In this document: positions 1 to 6,142 of the stretch, piece by piece | How positions within the stretch are numbered: position 1 is the first letter of the stretch | How the letters are laid out: each line of letters starts with the position of its first letter | Assembly: GCA_902775835.1 (NCBI GenBank) | Contig: CACYNZ010000043.1 | Span: 1 to 15,017 of the forward strand | Source of the DNA: an uncultured Eubacteriales bacterium | Lineage (GTDB): Bacteria > Bacillota_A > Clostridia > Christensenellales > Aristaeellaceae | DNA length: 15,017 nucleotides | Direction of reading: 5' to 3' | Translations under genes and position numbers: made by a program | The notes under the pieces: generated by a model | Seen by the model: only the letters and a program-made list of their open reading frames with translations | Database searches by the model: none | Told to the model about the DNA's origin: nothing

Positions 1-289
1 GGTCGGTGTACACGAGCTGCTCAACCTTGCGGCCCTTGAGCAGGTGCTCGCTGACGATCTCGTCCACATTTTCCGGCTTGACGCGGCTGTAGAAGGTGCC
101 GTCCGGGTACACGATAACCACAGGGCCGGCTTCGCACAGACCGAAGCAACCGGTGCGGATGACCTTGACTTCATGGTCCAGGCCGTTTTCCGCAATCTTT
201 TCATTAAACCGTTCGATCAGGGTTGCAGAACCGGAAGATGAGCAGCCGGTGCCACCGCAGACCAGAACGTGCGCGCGAAAAATATCCAT
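1..289 (-). CDS. NuoF/HndC-type hydrogenase flavoprotein subunit, N-terminal part
   Basis: Partial gene: 96 codons are visible and it runs off the left edge. The first about 90 residues form a thioredoxin-like [2Fe-2S] domain with Cys11, Cys16 (CGGTGC), Cys48 and Cys52 (TGCFGLC), followed by the usual K-P-E-N-V-x-E-I-V-x-E-H-L-L-K-G segment. This is the N-terminus of the NADH/NADPH-binding subunit of trimeric or tetrameric [FeFe]-hydrogenases (HydB, HndC) rather than of respiratory NuoF, which lacks this added domain. The rest of the family carries FMN, NAD(P) and [4Fe-4S] sites, expected outside the window. The ATG at 289 follows a strong GGAGGAGG six bases upstream. It lies 16 bases after the HndB-like gene, so it belongs to the same operon. 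The exact cofactor (NAD or NADP) and whether the enzyme bifurcates cannot be read from this fragment. Confidence 0.88.
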   Translation of the reverse strand, partial: MDIFRAHVLVCGGTGCSSSGSATLIERFNEKIAENGLDHEVKVIRTGCFGLCEAGPVVIVYPDGTFYSRVKPENVDEIVSEHLLKGRKVEQLVYTD

Positions 290-305
290 GACTTACCTCC
301 TCCGA

Positions 306-683
306 TCAGTTGGCTTCAGCAGCCCCGATGGTGTATTCCTGTACCGGGCGTCCGTTCACAATGTGTTCGGCCACAATACGCGGGACCATTTCCGGCTTCA
401 CATGCACATAGGTAACTTTTTCCTGTCCGGGGACATACACGTCCACCATGGGCTCGAGACGGCACATGCCGACGCAGCCGGTCTGGGAGACGGTAACATG
501 GTTCAGCTGCCGCTTGGCAACTTCATCCACAAAGGAAAGCATGACAGGACGGGCACCGGCGGCGATTCCGCAGGTGGCCATGCCGATGACAACACGGGTG
601 GTGTCGTTCTTGTCTTCTTTTCTCAGATTGATCTTGGACAGCGTCGCCTTGCGGATCGCTTCCAGTTCAGCCAATGATTTCAT
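306..683 (-). CDS. HndB-like (2Fe-2S) ferredoxin-domain subunit
   Basis: A 125-residue protein of the HndB family, the small thioredoxin-fold ferredoxin subunit found with NADP-reducing and electron-bifurcating [FeFe]-hydrogenases. An N-terminal charged helix (about residues 1-30) precedes the fold. The TCGIAAGA motif gives Cys38 and TGCVGMC gives Cys70 and Cys74. The expected fourth ligand, equivalent to the second Cys of the CxxxxC pair in HndC, is replaced by Gly/Ala. As I recall this is usual in HndB proteins, so a cluster with a non-Cys ligand or a structural role is possible. The ATG overlaps the TGA of the upstream ATPase gene as ATGA, showing translational coupling. It probably passes electrons between the NuoE-like and NuoF-like subunits or helps assemble them; that role is inferred. 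Confidence 0.85.
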   Translation of the reverse strand: MKSLAELEAIRKATLSKINLRKEDKNDTTRVVIGMATCGIAAGARPVMLSFVDEVAKRQLNHVTVSQTGCVGMCRLEPMVDVYVPGQEKVTYVHVKPEMVPRIVAEHIVNGRPVQEYTIGAAEAN

Positions 684-1234
684 CGCATGATTCCTCCCAA
701 AATCGGTTCTAACTCTTCATGAATCGAATCCTGGATCCACTGGATGACTTCCGGTTCTGCCAGGGATACGCCTTCAAGTGCCTGACGGACTTCCACGGTG
801 GAAAAGTTCATCTCGCCGCCGTCGGACCGGCAGGTGAGGGTGAACTCGGGAGCGTCCGGATTCCCCATGATCAGAGTGGCCATGGTGGAACCGAGATCGC
901 CCAGGGGCAGGCAGTCAATGGAATCCGTATGCCAGTACGCCGTAATGGTTGTACCGGCGCCTTCCTTACTGTCAATCTTCACGCTTCCGCCGCTGAGGGT
1001 GGTGTTCTGCATCAGCAGCGGAATGCCCAGCCCGATTTTCCGGGTGGTGCGGGTGGTGACAAAGGGATTGCTTACCTGTTCCACAAACTCGGGACTCATG
1101 CCGCAGCCGTCATCCCGGACCTGCATCTCCAGCACCCCGTCACTGGCGAGGGCAAAGGAGATATCCACTTCCGTGGCGCCTGCGCGTACGCTGTTCTGAA
1201 CAATGTCCAGCAGGTGCAGGGCTATTTCTTTCAT
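680..1234 (-). CDS. GHKL-fold ATPase of hydrogenase operon
   Basis: A 184-residue protein whose first about 100 residues are a histidine-kinase-like (GHKL) ATP-binding domain. The N box is L-L-D-I-V-Q-N-S (Asn14), the G1 box is DDGCGM (residues 41-46), the G2 region is GLGIPLL (68-74) and a GAGTT segment (92-96) closes the fold. There is no transmembrane segment and no obvious phospho-acceptor domain; the last about 80 residues match nothing I know. Such stand-alone ATPases recur inside clostridial hydrogenase operons, sitting between NuoE-like and HndB-like genes, but their job is unknown to me. A kinase or anti-sigma-like regulatory role, or ATP-driven assembly, are all possible. It overlaps both neighbours by four bases (ATGA), so its amount should be tied to the subunits. 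Confidence 0.85.
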   Translation of the reverse strand: MKEIALHLLDIVQNSVRAGATEVDISFALASDGVLEMQVRDDGCGMSPEFVEQVSNPFVTTRTTRKIGLGIPLLMQNTTLSGGSVKIDSKEGAGTTITAYWHTDSIDCLPLGDLGSTMATLIMGNPDAPEFTLTCRSDGGEMNFSTVEVRQALEGVSLAEPEVIQWIQDSIHEELEPILGGIMR

Positions 1235-1719
1235 GCTTCAGCCTCTCCGGCTGCCTGATACTTGGCGATGATGCCGGGAACCTGATCCGGAGTCAGACGC
1301 CCGTACACTTCACCGTTGATCATCATGACGGGTGCGAGACCGCAGGCGCCGAGGCAGCGGGTAGCTTCCAGCGTGAACTTTCCGTCGGGGGTGGTGCCGC
1401 CCACGGGAATCTTCAGTACTTCGCTGAGCTTGTCCAGGACGCCCTGGCTGCCCTTGACGTAGCAGGCGGTGCCCAGACATACGCTGATGAGATATTCTCC
1501 CTTGGGATGCAGAGAGAACTGGGAATAGAACGTTGCTACCCCGTATACTTCACTGAGAGTGACGCCAAGCCCTTCTGCGATCACCTTCTGCACGTCCTCA
1601 GACACGCAGCCGAAGATCCCCTGGGCTCCCTGAAGCACGGGCATCAGGGCACCGGGCTGATCCTTGTGACTCTCAATCAAGGCCTTGAGCTGTTCAAACT
1701 TCTCGTTGGAGCCTTCCAT
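1231..1719 (-). CDS. NuoE/HndA-type [2Fe-2S] hydrogenase subunit
   Basis: A 162-residue NuoE-family protein, full length for the family. An N-terminal helical bundle (P-G-A-L-M-P-V-L-Q ... G-V-A-T-F-Y-S-Q-F) is followed by a thioredoxin-like domain whose ligands Cys81, Cys86, Cys122 and Cys126 (SVCLGTACYVKG, TRCLGACG) bind one [2Fe-2S] cluster. In trimeric [FeFe]-hydrogenases this subunit (HydC, HndA) relays electrons near the flavin subunit. It is the first gene of the second block, behind a visible promoter and a Rex-like site. The ATG at 1719 has AGGAGG about 12 bases upstream, slightly far but with no better alternative. A four-base overlap with the ATPase gene follows. The partner NuoF-like subunit begins at the left edge. 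Confidence 0.92.
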   Translation of the reverse strand: MEGSNEKFEQLKALIESHKDQPGALMPVLQGAQGIFGCVSEDVQKVIAEGLGVTLSEVYGVATFYSQFSLHPKGEYLISVCLGTACYVKGSQGVLDKLSEVLKIPVGGTTPDGKFTLEATRCLGACGLAPVMMINGEVYGRLTPDQVPGIIAKYQAAGEAEA

Positions 1720-1755
1720 ATTCTGTGATTGCCTCCTTCTTATTGATATACTGGG

Positions 1756-1777
1756 GGGCAGACCACGGAATCTGCCC
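1756..1777 (-). other. Hairpin in the 5' leader of the hydrogenase subunit operon
   Basis: A perfect seven-base-pair inverted repeat, GGGCAGA / TCTGCCC with an eight-base loop, lies in the roughly 70-base leader between the promoter and the NuoE-like gene. There is no U-run after it on either strand, so it is not a simple terminator. It could stabilise the transcript or be a regulatory structure. Confidence 0.5.
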
Positions 1778-1789
1778 GGGATATACCGT

Positions 1790-1807
1790 TTGATAATTAT
1801 ATCACAA
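1790..1807 (-). promoter_or_regulatory. Rex-like redox operator over the promoter
   Basis: On the minus strand this reads TTGTGATATAATTATCAA. It matches 11 of 14 specified positions of the Rex consensus TTGTTAANNNNTTAACAA, including both outer arms. It contains the -10 hexamer, so a bound Rex protein would block RNA polymerase. Rex is the NAD(H)-responsive repressor of fermentative and hydrogenase genes in clostridia. No rex gene is in the window, so the assignment rests on the motif and context only. Confidence 0.42.
1796..1804 (-). promoter_or_regulatory. Extended -10 promoter of the hydrogenase subunit operon
   Basis: The minus strand shows TGA followed by a consensus TATAAT (TATAAT at 1801-1796), an extended -10 element. 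No good -35 hexamer stands at 17 bases, which extended -10 promoters can tolerate. Transcription would start near 1789, about 70 bases before the NuoE-like gene. Confidence 0.65.
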
Positions 1808-1854
1808 AGTGCAATAGATTGTAGACAGGGAATTAAAAAACTAAGGAATATTTT

Positions 1855-2568
1855 TCAGACGGGCACAGGCGGCGTCAGAAGATAGTCCAGAAAGGCGCGC
1901 ACGCTGTTTTCCGGAAGCTGAATGCTGACCTCGGCTTCCAGGATATCCCCGAGATAATGTGCATCGGAGGAGTGAAGCACAACCTTGCCGGCCTGCGGCG
2001 TGTGCGGGCACGGCAGGCCGCGCCAGACTTCCACGGCCGTGAAATTCAGTTCCTCGGGCATGAAGCCGAGGTTTACGAGAAGTCCGTTGGACCCGCGGTT
2101 GATGTGCGCGGGTACGGGGACGCCGCCCGCCTCGCGGATGCGCTGCACCCACTGGGCCAGCGTCAGATCGGTGGCGCCGATGAGCAGGGCGTCCAGCTCC
2201 TGAATGACCTCATCGTCCTCGTTCATGATCAGCTGGTTTCCAAAAAGCGAGGGCTTGTTCTTCTTTTTGGGCAGATGCGCTGTGACCTCCTGACCGAAGG
2301 CCACGGCGGTGTCCACGTCCGGAAAATAGCCGAGCAGATGCACTTCCTCGCGGGTGGTGATCTCCATGCCGGGAATCAGGGTCAGCCCGTAGGCGTCGCA
2401 GCATGCCTTGGCTGCAGGCAGGTTCAGGCCTGTATTGTGATCGGTCAGGGCAATCATGTTCAGTCCCTTGAGCGCAGCCATGCCGCAGAGATTGGCGGGC
2501 GTCATGTCGTCGCTGCCGCAGGGGGACAGACAGGAGTGCATGTGCAGGTCAGTGAACAGGGTTTCCAT
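1855..2568 (-). CDS. PHP-domain metal-dependent phosphoesterase
   Basis: A 237-residue stand-alone PHP domain, a metal-dependent hydrolase fold acting on phosphoesters such as nucleotides or histidinol phosphate. Metal ligands are visible in order: DLHMHS (His9, His11), TDHNT (Asp43, His44), GMEITT (Glu69), EVHLL (His77), PAHINR (His155) and SDAHYLGD (Asp202, His204). There is no polymerase or other fused domain and no signal peptide. The ATG follows AGGA eight bases upstream, and the gene starts three bases after the second DRTGG gene, so it is the last gene of the sensory block. Related small PHP proteins occur in clostridial hydrogenase clusters. The substrate is unknown; turnover of a nucleotide signal made or bound by the neighbouring DRTGG and ATPase proteins is only an idea. 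Confidence 0.9.
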   Translation of the reverse strand: METLFTDLHMHSCLSPCGSDDMTPANLCGMAALKGLNMIALTDHNTGLNLPAAKACCDAYGLTLIPGMEITTREEVHLLGYFPDVDTAVAFGQEVTAHLPKKKNKPSLFGNQLIMNEDDEVIQELDALLIGATDLTLAQWVQRIREAGGVPVPAHINRGSNGLLVNLGFMPEELNFTAVEVWRGLPCPHTPQAGKVVLHSSDAHYLGDILEAEVSIQLPENSVRAFLDYLLTPPVPV

Positions 2569-2571
2569 AGA

Positions 2572-2916
2572 TCAGGTCCTGCCGGGAATGCCGGCGGCGT
2601 TGAGCCTGCCGCAGATTTCGTAGGATGTCAGAGGAGAGGAGAGCACAATCATGTCCTCGCTTATGGCCTTGTTCAGGCTTTCCTCTTCCATGTCGATGCT
2701 TTCGGGCAGGATCACGCAGGCCATTTCCGCCAGAACGGCCACGGCCACCACATTCATGTGCGTCTGTACCGTCACCCAGGCCATGCCTTCCTCACCGTGG
2801 GACATGACCCAGGACAGAAGATCACAGGCATACCCGCAGGTCACTTCACGGCCTGCGTCCAGCCCCGGGGTGAGGCAGCGCGCCTGGATCAGATTGGAAA
2901 GCTCAGCGACAGTCAT
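2572..2916 (-). CDS. DRTGG-domain protein (second copy)
   Basis: A 114-residue single-domain protein of the DRTGG type, a fold otherwise found attached to CBS domains or phosphotransacetylase and thought to bind ligands such as adenine nucleotides. It resembles the first DRTGG protein of this block (4697-5074) through the M-T-[IV]-A-[DE] start, the [CD]-D-L-[ML]-S segment and the final C-G-x-L-x-A-x-G-[IL] end. Its middle is divergent, and it lacks the R-G-K turn kept in the other copy. An ATG at 2925 is also in frame, but its ribosome site AAAGGA abuts it directly, whereas the ATG at 2916 has it eight bases upstream, so 2916 is chosen. It follows the sensory hydrogenase gene by about 15 bases. 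Confidence 0.78.
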   Translation of the reverse strand: MTVAELSNLIQARCLTPGLDAGREVTCGYACDLLSWVMSHGEEGMAWVTVQTHMNVVAVAVLAEMACVILPESIDMEEESLNKAISEDMIVLSSPLTSYEICGRLNAAGIPGRT

Positions 2917-2931
2917 TGGGATCATCCTTTC

Positions 2932-4233
2932 TCATTCACGTTTGGTCTGGGCAAGCTCCAGCATCTGCTGGGCCATGACCTGAAGTTTTTCCTTCATCAG
3001 ATGGATGCAGTCGTTTTCCGTGCAGTATCCGCGGACAATGTCCTCGGCGAACGCGGCGCAGGTCGGGCTTCCGCAGGAACCGCAGTCATACCCGGGAAGC
3101 TTTTCGATGATCTCGTTCATGCGCATCATCTTGCGCATGGCTTCGGCCATGTTGTCGTCCAGCACCGCCGCGGCATTGGGCCGGAACGGCTCATCATTGC
3201 GCACGGGATACTTGTTGAGCAGGGCTACGGGCACATCCGTGTCCGGATGCGTGTCCGGCATGGCCTTGACCATTTTGCGCACGGAATTCTTCGCCACGTA
3301 GTTGTTCTCAAAGGTCAGCGGGCCGCCCACGCAGCCGCCGATGCAGGCGTTGCCCTCCAGATACACGAGATCGGACAGCTTGTTGTTTTCCACTTCTTCC
3401 AGCACGCGGATAACATTGGGAATGCCGTCCACGGAAAGGCTGTTTCCGGGGCATACCGCGTTTGCCTCGCCGTTGGAGGTGGCCCAGCCCACGCCGTAGC
3501 GGGTAGCGGGCACGAAATCCGGATCCCGGAGCATCTCATTGATGTGCGGGAGCAGCAGGCCGTAGAGCTCCATCATGGAAATGGCGCCGTTCAGCTCGGA
3601 CTTGTGCTGGCCGAGCGGATTGCGGATGGCGGTCATTTTTGCAGGGCAGGGCGTGATAAAGAAACAGCCCACCTCTTCCGGAGAGACGCCCTTCATGCGG
3701 CAGAACTCGCTGCGGGCCACGGAAGCCGCCACCTCCATGGGCTGGCGGATGTCGATCACATGTTCCAGGAGCTCGGGAAAGCGGACCTGGATCAGCCGGA
3801 CCACGGCCGGGCAGGCGGAGGAGATCATGGGTCTTGGCAGACCCGGCTCCCGGAGCTTTTCGCGGATGGCGCGCGTGACGATGTCCGCGCCGCGTGCCAC
3901 CTCGAACACATAGTCGAACCCGATGCGGTACAGGGCTTCCAGCACATGGTCCGGGCTGACCAGACCGCGGAACTGACCGTACAGGGAAGGCGCCGGGAGA
4001 GCAATGGAATATTTCCAGTTGTGCACGATATCCAGGGGATCGGTGACCGCGATCTTGGCATGATAATCACAGACACGGATGCATTCACCGCAGTCAATGC
4101 ACAGCGTGTCCAGAATATGGGCCCGTCCCCCGCGGACACGGATGGCTTCAGTGGGGCAGTGCTTGAGACAGTTGGTACAGCCCTTGCAGCGCTGCTTGTC
4201 CAGCTGAACGGAATGGTAACGTACAGGTTCCAT
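2932..4233 (-). CDS. Putative sensory [FeFe]-hydrogenase with two ferredoxin clusters and C-terminal FeS domain
   Basis: A 433-residue protein. Residues 10-60 carry two [4Fe-4S] ferredoxin motifs (Cys16, 19, 22, 26 and Cys45, 48, 51, 55). Residues about 75-345 are an H-cluster domain with ligands Cys141 (SSACPA), Cys196 (ITPCPAK), Cys297 and Cys301 (EGNACIGGC). Residues 380-410 form an extra FeS domain (Cys384, Cys387, Cys392 and Cys404 or Cys409). Catalytic hydrogenases read TSCCP, MPC and EVMAC; here the proton-shuttle Cys is Ala140, and the two Met are Thr194 and Asn295. Lys199 is kept. These changes are characteristic of the putatively sensory group C/D enzymes. No PAS domain is fused, which argues for the group D layout. 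The start at 4233 has GGCAGGT nine bases upstream. It probably senses H2 or redox state and signals to the adjacent ATPase. Confidence 0.9.
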   Translation of the reverse strand: MEPVRYHSVQLDKQRCKGCTNCLKHCPTEAIRVRGGRAHILDTLCIDCGECIRVCDYHAKIAVTDPLDIVHNWKYSIALPAPSLYGQFRGLVSPDHVLEALYRIGFDYVFEVARGADIVTRAIREKLREPGLPRPMISSACPAVVRLIQVRFPELLEHVIDIRQPMEVAASVARSEFCRMKGVSPEEVGCFFITPCPAKMTAIRNPLGQHKSELNGAISMMELYGLLLPHINEMLRDPDFVPATRYGVGWATSNGEANAVCPGNSLSVDGIPNVIRVLEEVENNKLSDLVYLEGNACIGGCVGGPLTFENNYVAKNSVRKMVKAMPDTHPDTDVPVALLNKYPVRNDEPFRPNAAAVLDDNMAEAMRKMMRMNEIIEKLPGYDCGSCGSPTCAAFAEDIVRGYCTENDCIHLMKEKLQVMAQQMLELAQTKRE

Positions 4234-4262
4234 ACGGTTGTACCTGCCTTTTCTCAGGGAGC

Positions 4263-4697
4263 TCAGCCTGCCGTGGGCAGATTGAATCCCATGGTGATGG
4301 TGGTGCCGGTGCCCATTTCGGACTCAATCGCGAAATGGTCTGCGTTGCGCTTCATGTTCGGCAGGCCCATGCCGGCGCCGAAGCCGAGGGAACGCGCTTC
4401 CTCATTGGCTGTGGAATAGCCTTCGCGCATGGCCATTTCCAGGTCCGGGATACCAGGCCCCCGGTCCTTGGAGATCAGCTGCACCTGGTCCGGGAAAACC
4501 GACAGGGTCAGGACGCCGCCCAGGGAATGGATGACGAGATTCAGTTCCACTTCATAGGATGCCACGGCCACGCGGCGCAGGACATCTCCGCCGACGCCCA
4601 GCTGCTTGAGCTTTTTCTTGATGTCGGCACTGGCTTTGCCGGCGCTGGTGTAGTCGGCTGTTTCAACGGGGTAGGCGGTCGTGAACAGCGCTTCCAT
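4263..4697 (-). CDS. RsbW-like anti-sigma/serine kinase-type GHKL ATPase
   Basis: A protein of 144 residues made of one GHKL ATP-binding domain like those of RsbW, RsbT and SpoIIAB. Counting from the GTG at 4700, the N box is A-S-Y-E-V-E-L-N (Glu50, Asn54), the G1 box is DRGPGIPD (79-86) and the G2 region is GFGAGMGLPNM (106-116). No membrane or sensor domain is present. Such proteins phosphorylate or bind anti-anti-sigma partners, but no STAS-domain or sigma gene is nearby, so the partner is unknown. The stop TGA of the upstream DRTGG gene overlaps the ATG at 4697. A GTG at 4700 with GGAGG seven bases upstream is an equally possible start. Its place directly before the sensory hydrogenase gene suggests it carries the output signal. 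Confidence 0.87.
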   Translation of the reverse strand: MEALFTTAYPVETADYTSAGKASADIKKKLKQLGVGGDVLRRVAVASYEVELNLVIHSLGGVLTLSVFPDQVQLISKDRGPGIPDLEMAMREGYSTANEEARSLGFGAGMGLPNMKRNADHFAIESEMGTGTTITMGFNLPTAG

Positions 4698-5074
4698 CAC
4701 GAATCATCCTCCGAATTCCATTCTACCGGGACAGGCACGCCTCTGAGGCCTTCGGCATAGAGCATGCCGCAGGCGGAGAAGGCGGTCAGCTTGGTGGTGA
4801 TGACCACCAGCCCCTGCTCGTCGGCGCTTTCCAGAATGTCATCCGTCGGCACCTTGCCGCGGACGAAGACCAGACATTTGAGGTCCAGCATTTCACTGGT
4901 TCTCACCACGTGGGGGTTGGTCAGGCCGGTGATGAGCACGGTCTTCTCGTCCACAAAGGCGAGCACGTCGCTCATCAGGTCGGAACAGCAGGCGGTGTAG
5001 ACAGGGGTGTCAAGTTTGTCTTCTCCGAGCAGCACGCGGGCGCTCAGAATCCGTACCATGTCGGCAATGGTCAC
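4697..5074 (-). CDS. DRTGG-domain protein (first copy)
   Basis: A 125-residue DRTGG-domain protein and the first gene of the sensory block. It shows the family features S-D-L-M-S-D-V-L-A-F, L-I-T-G-L-T-N, V-R-T-S-E-M-L-D, F-V-R-G-K and a C-terminal C-G-M-L-Y-A-E-G-L. The domain is a presumed small-ligand (possibly adenine nucleotide) binding unit; as a free-standing protein it is repeatedly seen beside sensory [FeFe]-hydrogenase genes. A GTG at 5083 is in frame, but it lies inside the ribosome site GAGGTG; the GTG at 5074 lies six bases after that site and is the better start. The second copy lies after the hydrogenase gene. Its stop codon overlaps the next start, so the ATPase and this protein are probably made together. 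Confidence 0.82.
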   Translation of the reverse strand: MTIADMVRILSARVLLGEDKLDTPVYTACCSDLMSDVLAFVDEKTVLITGLTNPHVVRTSEMLDLKCLVFVRGKVPTDDILESADEQGLVVITTKLTAFSACGMLYAEGLRGVPVPVEWNSEDDS

Positions 5075-5138
5075 AGGTATCACCTCATTAAAAATTGAAC
5101 ATAGGATGTTAGCAAACAGTCAGACTTATCCACATGTT

Positions 5139-5168
5139 ATCTTATCAGTCAGCAAAGAAGTTTGTCAA
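5139..5168 (-). promoter_or_regulatory. Promoter of the sensory hydrogenase block
   Basis: On the minus strand a consensus -35 TTGACA (5168-5163) is followed after 18 bases by TAAGAT (5144-5139) preceded by TGA, an extended -10. Transcription would begin near 5132, giving a leader of about 58 bases. Direct repeats of CTTATC (5125-5130 and 5141-5146) and CAGTCAG (5117-5123 and 5146-5152) flank the -10 and could be operator elements. Confidence 0.7.
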
Positions 5169-5186
5169 TGCGAAAAAGGGCGGAAA

Positions 5187-5225
5187 AGCATGAAGAAAGA
5201 ACGCTCCGGAGTGTGTCCGGAGCGT
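5187..5225 (-). terminator. Rho-independent terminator of the nanE-ROK operon
   Basis: A perfect ten-base-pair stem, ACGCTCCGGA / TCCGGAGCGT with a five-base loop (5201-5225), is followed on the minus strand by TCTTTCTTCATGCTTTT. It starts 11 bases after the kinase stop codon and ends just before the -35 of the sensory block, so it separates the two operons. Confidence 0.85.
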
Positions 5226-5236
5226 CGGGGAAACGA

Positions 5237-6142
5237 TTATGCGGATGTGCCGGCGCAGGTCTCGTCCAGAAAAAACTTCAGGGCTCCGGCAAGCCCGGCA
5301 TCATTGCCGAGAAGGGCCCTGCGGACCTCAAGATGCTCGGCAAAGCGCGGCATGACGCCGTGCAGGATTTTCTCTTCCAGCGGACGGATCAGCAGCTTTT
5401 CCTGCACGCTGACGCCGCCGCCGATCAGGATGAGCTGCGGGCTGAAGATATGGACAAGCCCCGTAATGCCGGCGGCCACATCATCTGTCCAGGCATCCAG
5501 CGCGCGGAGCATGTCAGGATCCCCGGCGGATGCACGCTCAAACACTTCCCGGCCATTGGATGCGCCGGCGCGCCGGACAAGGGCGGACGTGCTCGCGTAG
5601 TTTTCAAAGCATCCCCGCTTTCCGCAGGTGCACCGAGGTCCGTCCTGGTACAGTGTGAAATGCCCCAGTTCGCCGGCAATGCCCAGCCGGCCCTGGTACA
5701 GTCTGCCGTCCAGAATGATTCCGCCGCCCACGCCGGTGCCCAGGGTGATCATGAGCAGGTCCTGATATCCGCGTCCGGCGCCGAGAAAGTATTCGCCCAG
5801 CGCGGCGGCGTTGGCGTCATTGAGCACGCGCGCGGGAACGCCGAAGGCCTGTTCCAGGCGGCTTCGGATGGGCGTGCCCTCATAGTCCGGAATGGCGCCG
5901 TTTGTGCCGATGACGGTGCCGGTGCGGGCATCGATCTGGCCGGTGGCGCTGACGGCTATGCCCTCGGGCGGACAGGGACTGGAAGCAAGCGCGTCCCGGC
6001 ATGCGGAAATCACGGTATCCATGACCGGGGTCGCATACCCGTCAAAATTCACACTGCGGCTGAAGCGCGCATGGATATTGCCGTCATGGTCCATGAGGGC
6101 CAGCTTGACTTCGGTTCCGCCGATATCCACGCCGAAAATCAT
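5237..6142 (-). CDS. nanK: ROK-family sugar kinase, probable N-acetylmannosamine kinase
   Basis: A 301-residue ROK kinase of normal length. The ATP-binding DIGGT is at residues 6-10 and GTGVGGG at 135-141. The catalytic Asp109 lies in V-L-N-D-A-N-A-A-A. The ROK zinc site is His161 (GELGH) with Cys171, Cys173 and Cys178 in C-T-C-G-K-R-G-C-F-E. No DNA-binding domain is present, so it is an enzyme and not a NagC/XylR-type repressor. ROK kinases act on glucose, N-acetylglucosamine, N-acetylmannosamine or fructose, and the sequence alone does not decide. The ATGA overlap with nanE makes ManNAc to ManNAc-6-phosphate the best guess. No sialic acid lyase or transporter is beside it, so the sugar must enter through genes elsewhere. 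Confidence 0.82.
   Translation of the reverse strand: MIFGVDIGGTEVKLALMDHDGNIHARFSRSVNFDGYATPVMDTVISACRDALASSPCPPEGIAVSATGQIDARTGTVIGTNGAIPDYEGTPIRSRLEQAFGVPARVLNDANAAALGEYFLGAGRGYQDLLMITLGTGVGGGIILDGRLYQGRLGIAGELGHFTLYQDGPRCTCGKRGCFENYASTSALVRRAGASNGREVFERASAGDPDMLRALDAWTDDVAAGITGLVHIFSPQLILIGGGVSVQEKLLIRPLEEKILHGVMPRFAEHLEVRRALLGNDAGLAGALKFFLDETCAGTSA

Noticed and set aside
1808..1854. Possible terminator after the PHP gene
   Set aside because: The minus strand is T-rich (TTTTTT near 1837) but I see no stable stem before it, so read-through from the sensory block into the hydrogenase block remains possible.
1957..4419. 820-codon open frame on the plus strand, opposite the hydrogenase block
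   Set aside because: It lies antisense to several well-identified genes, has no recognisable domain and is rich in His, Gly and Arg, as expected from the high-GC third position of the real minus-strand genes.
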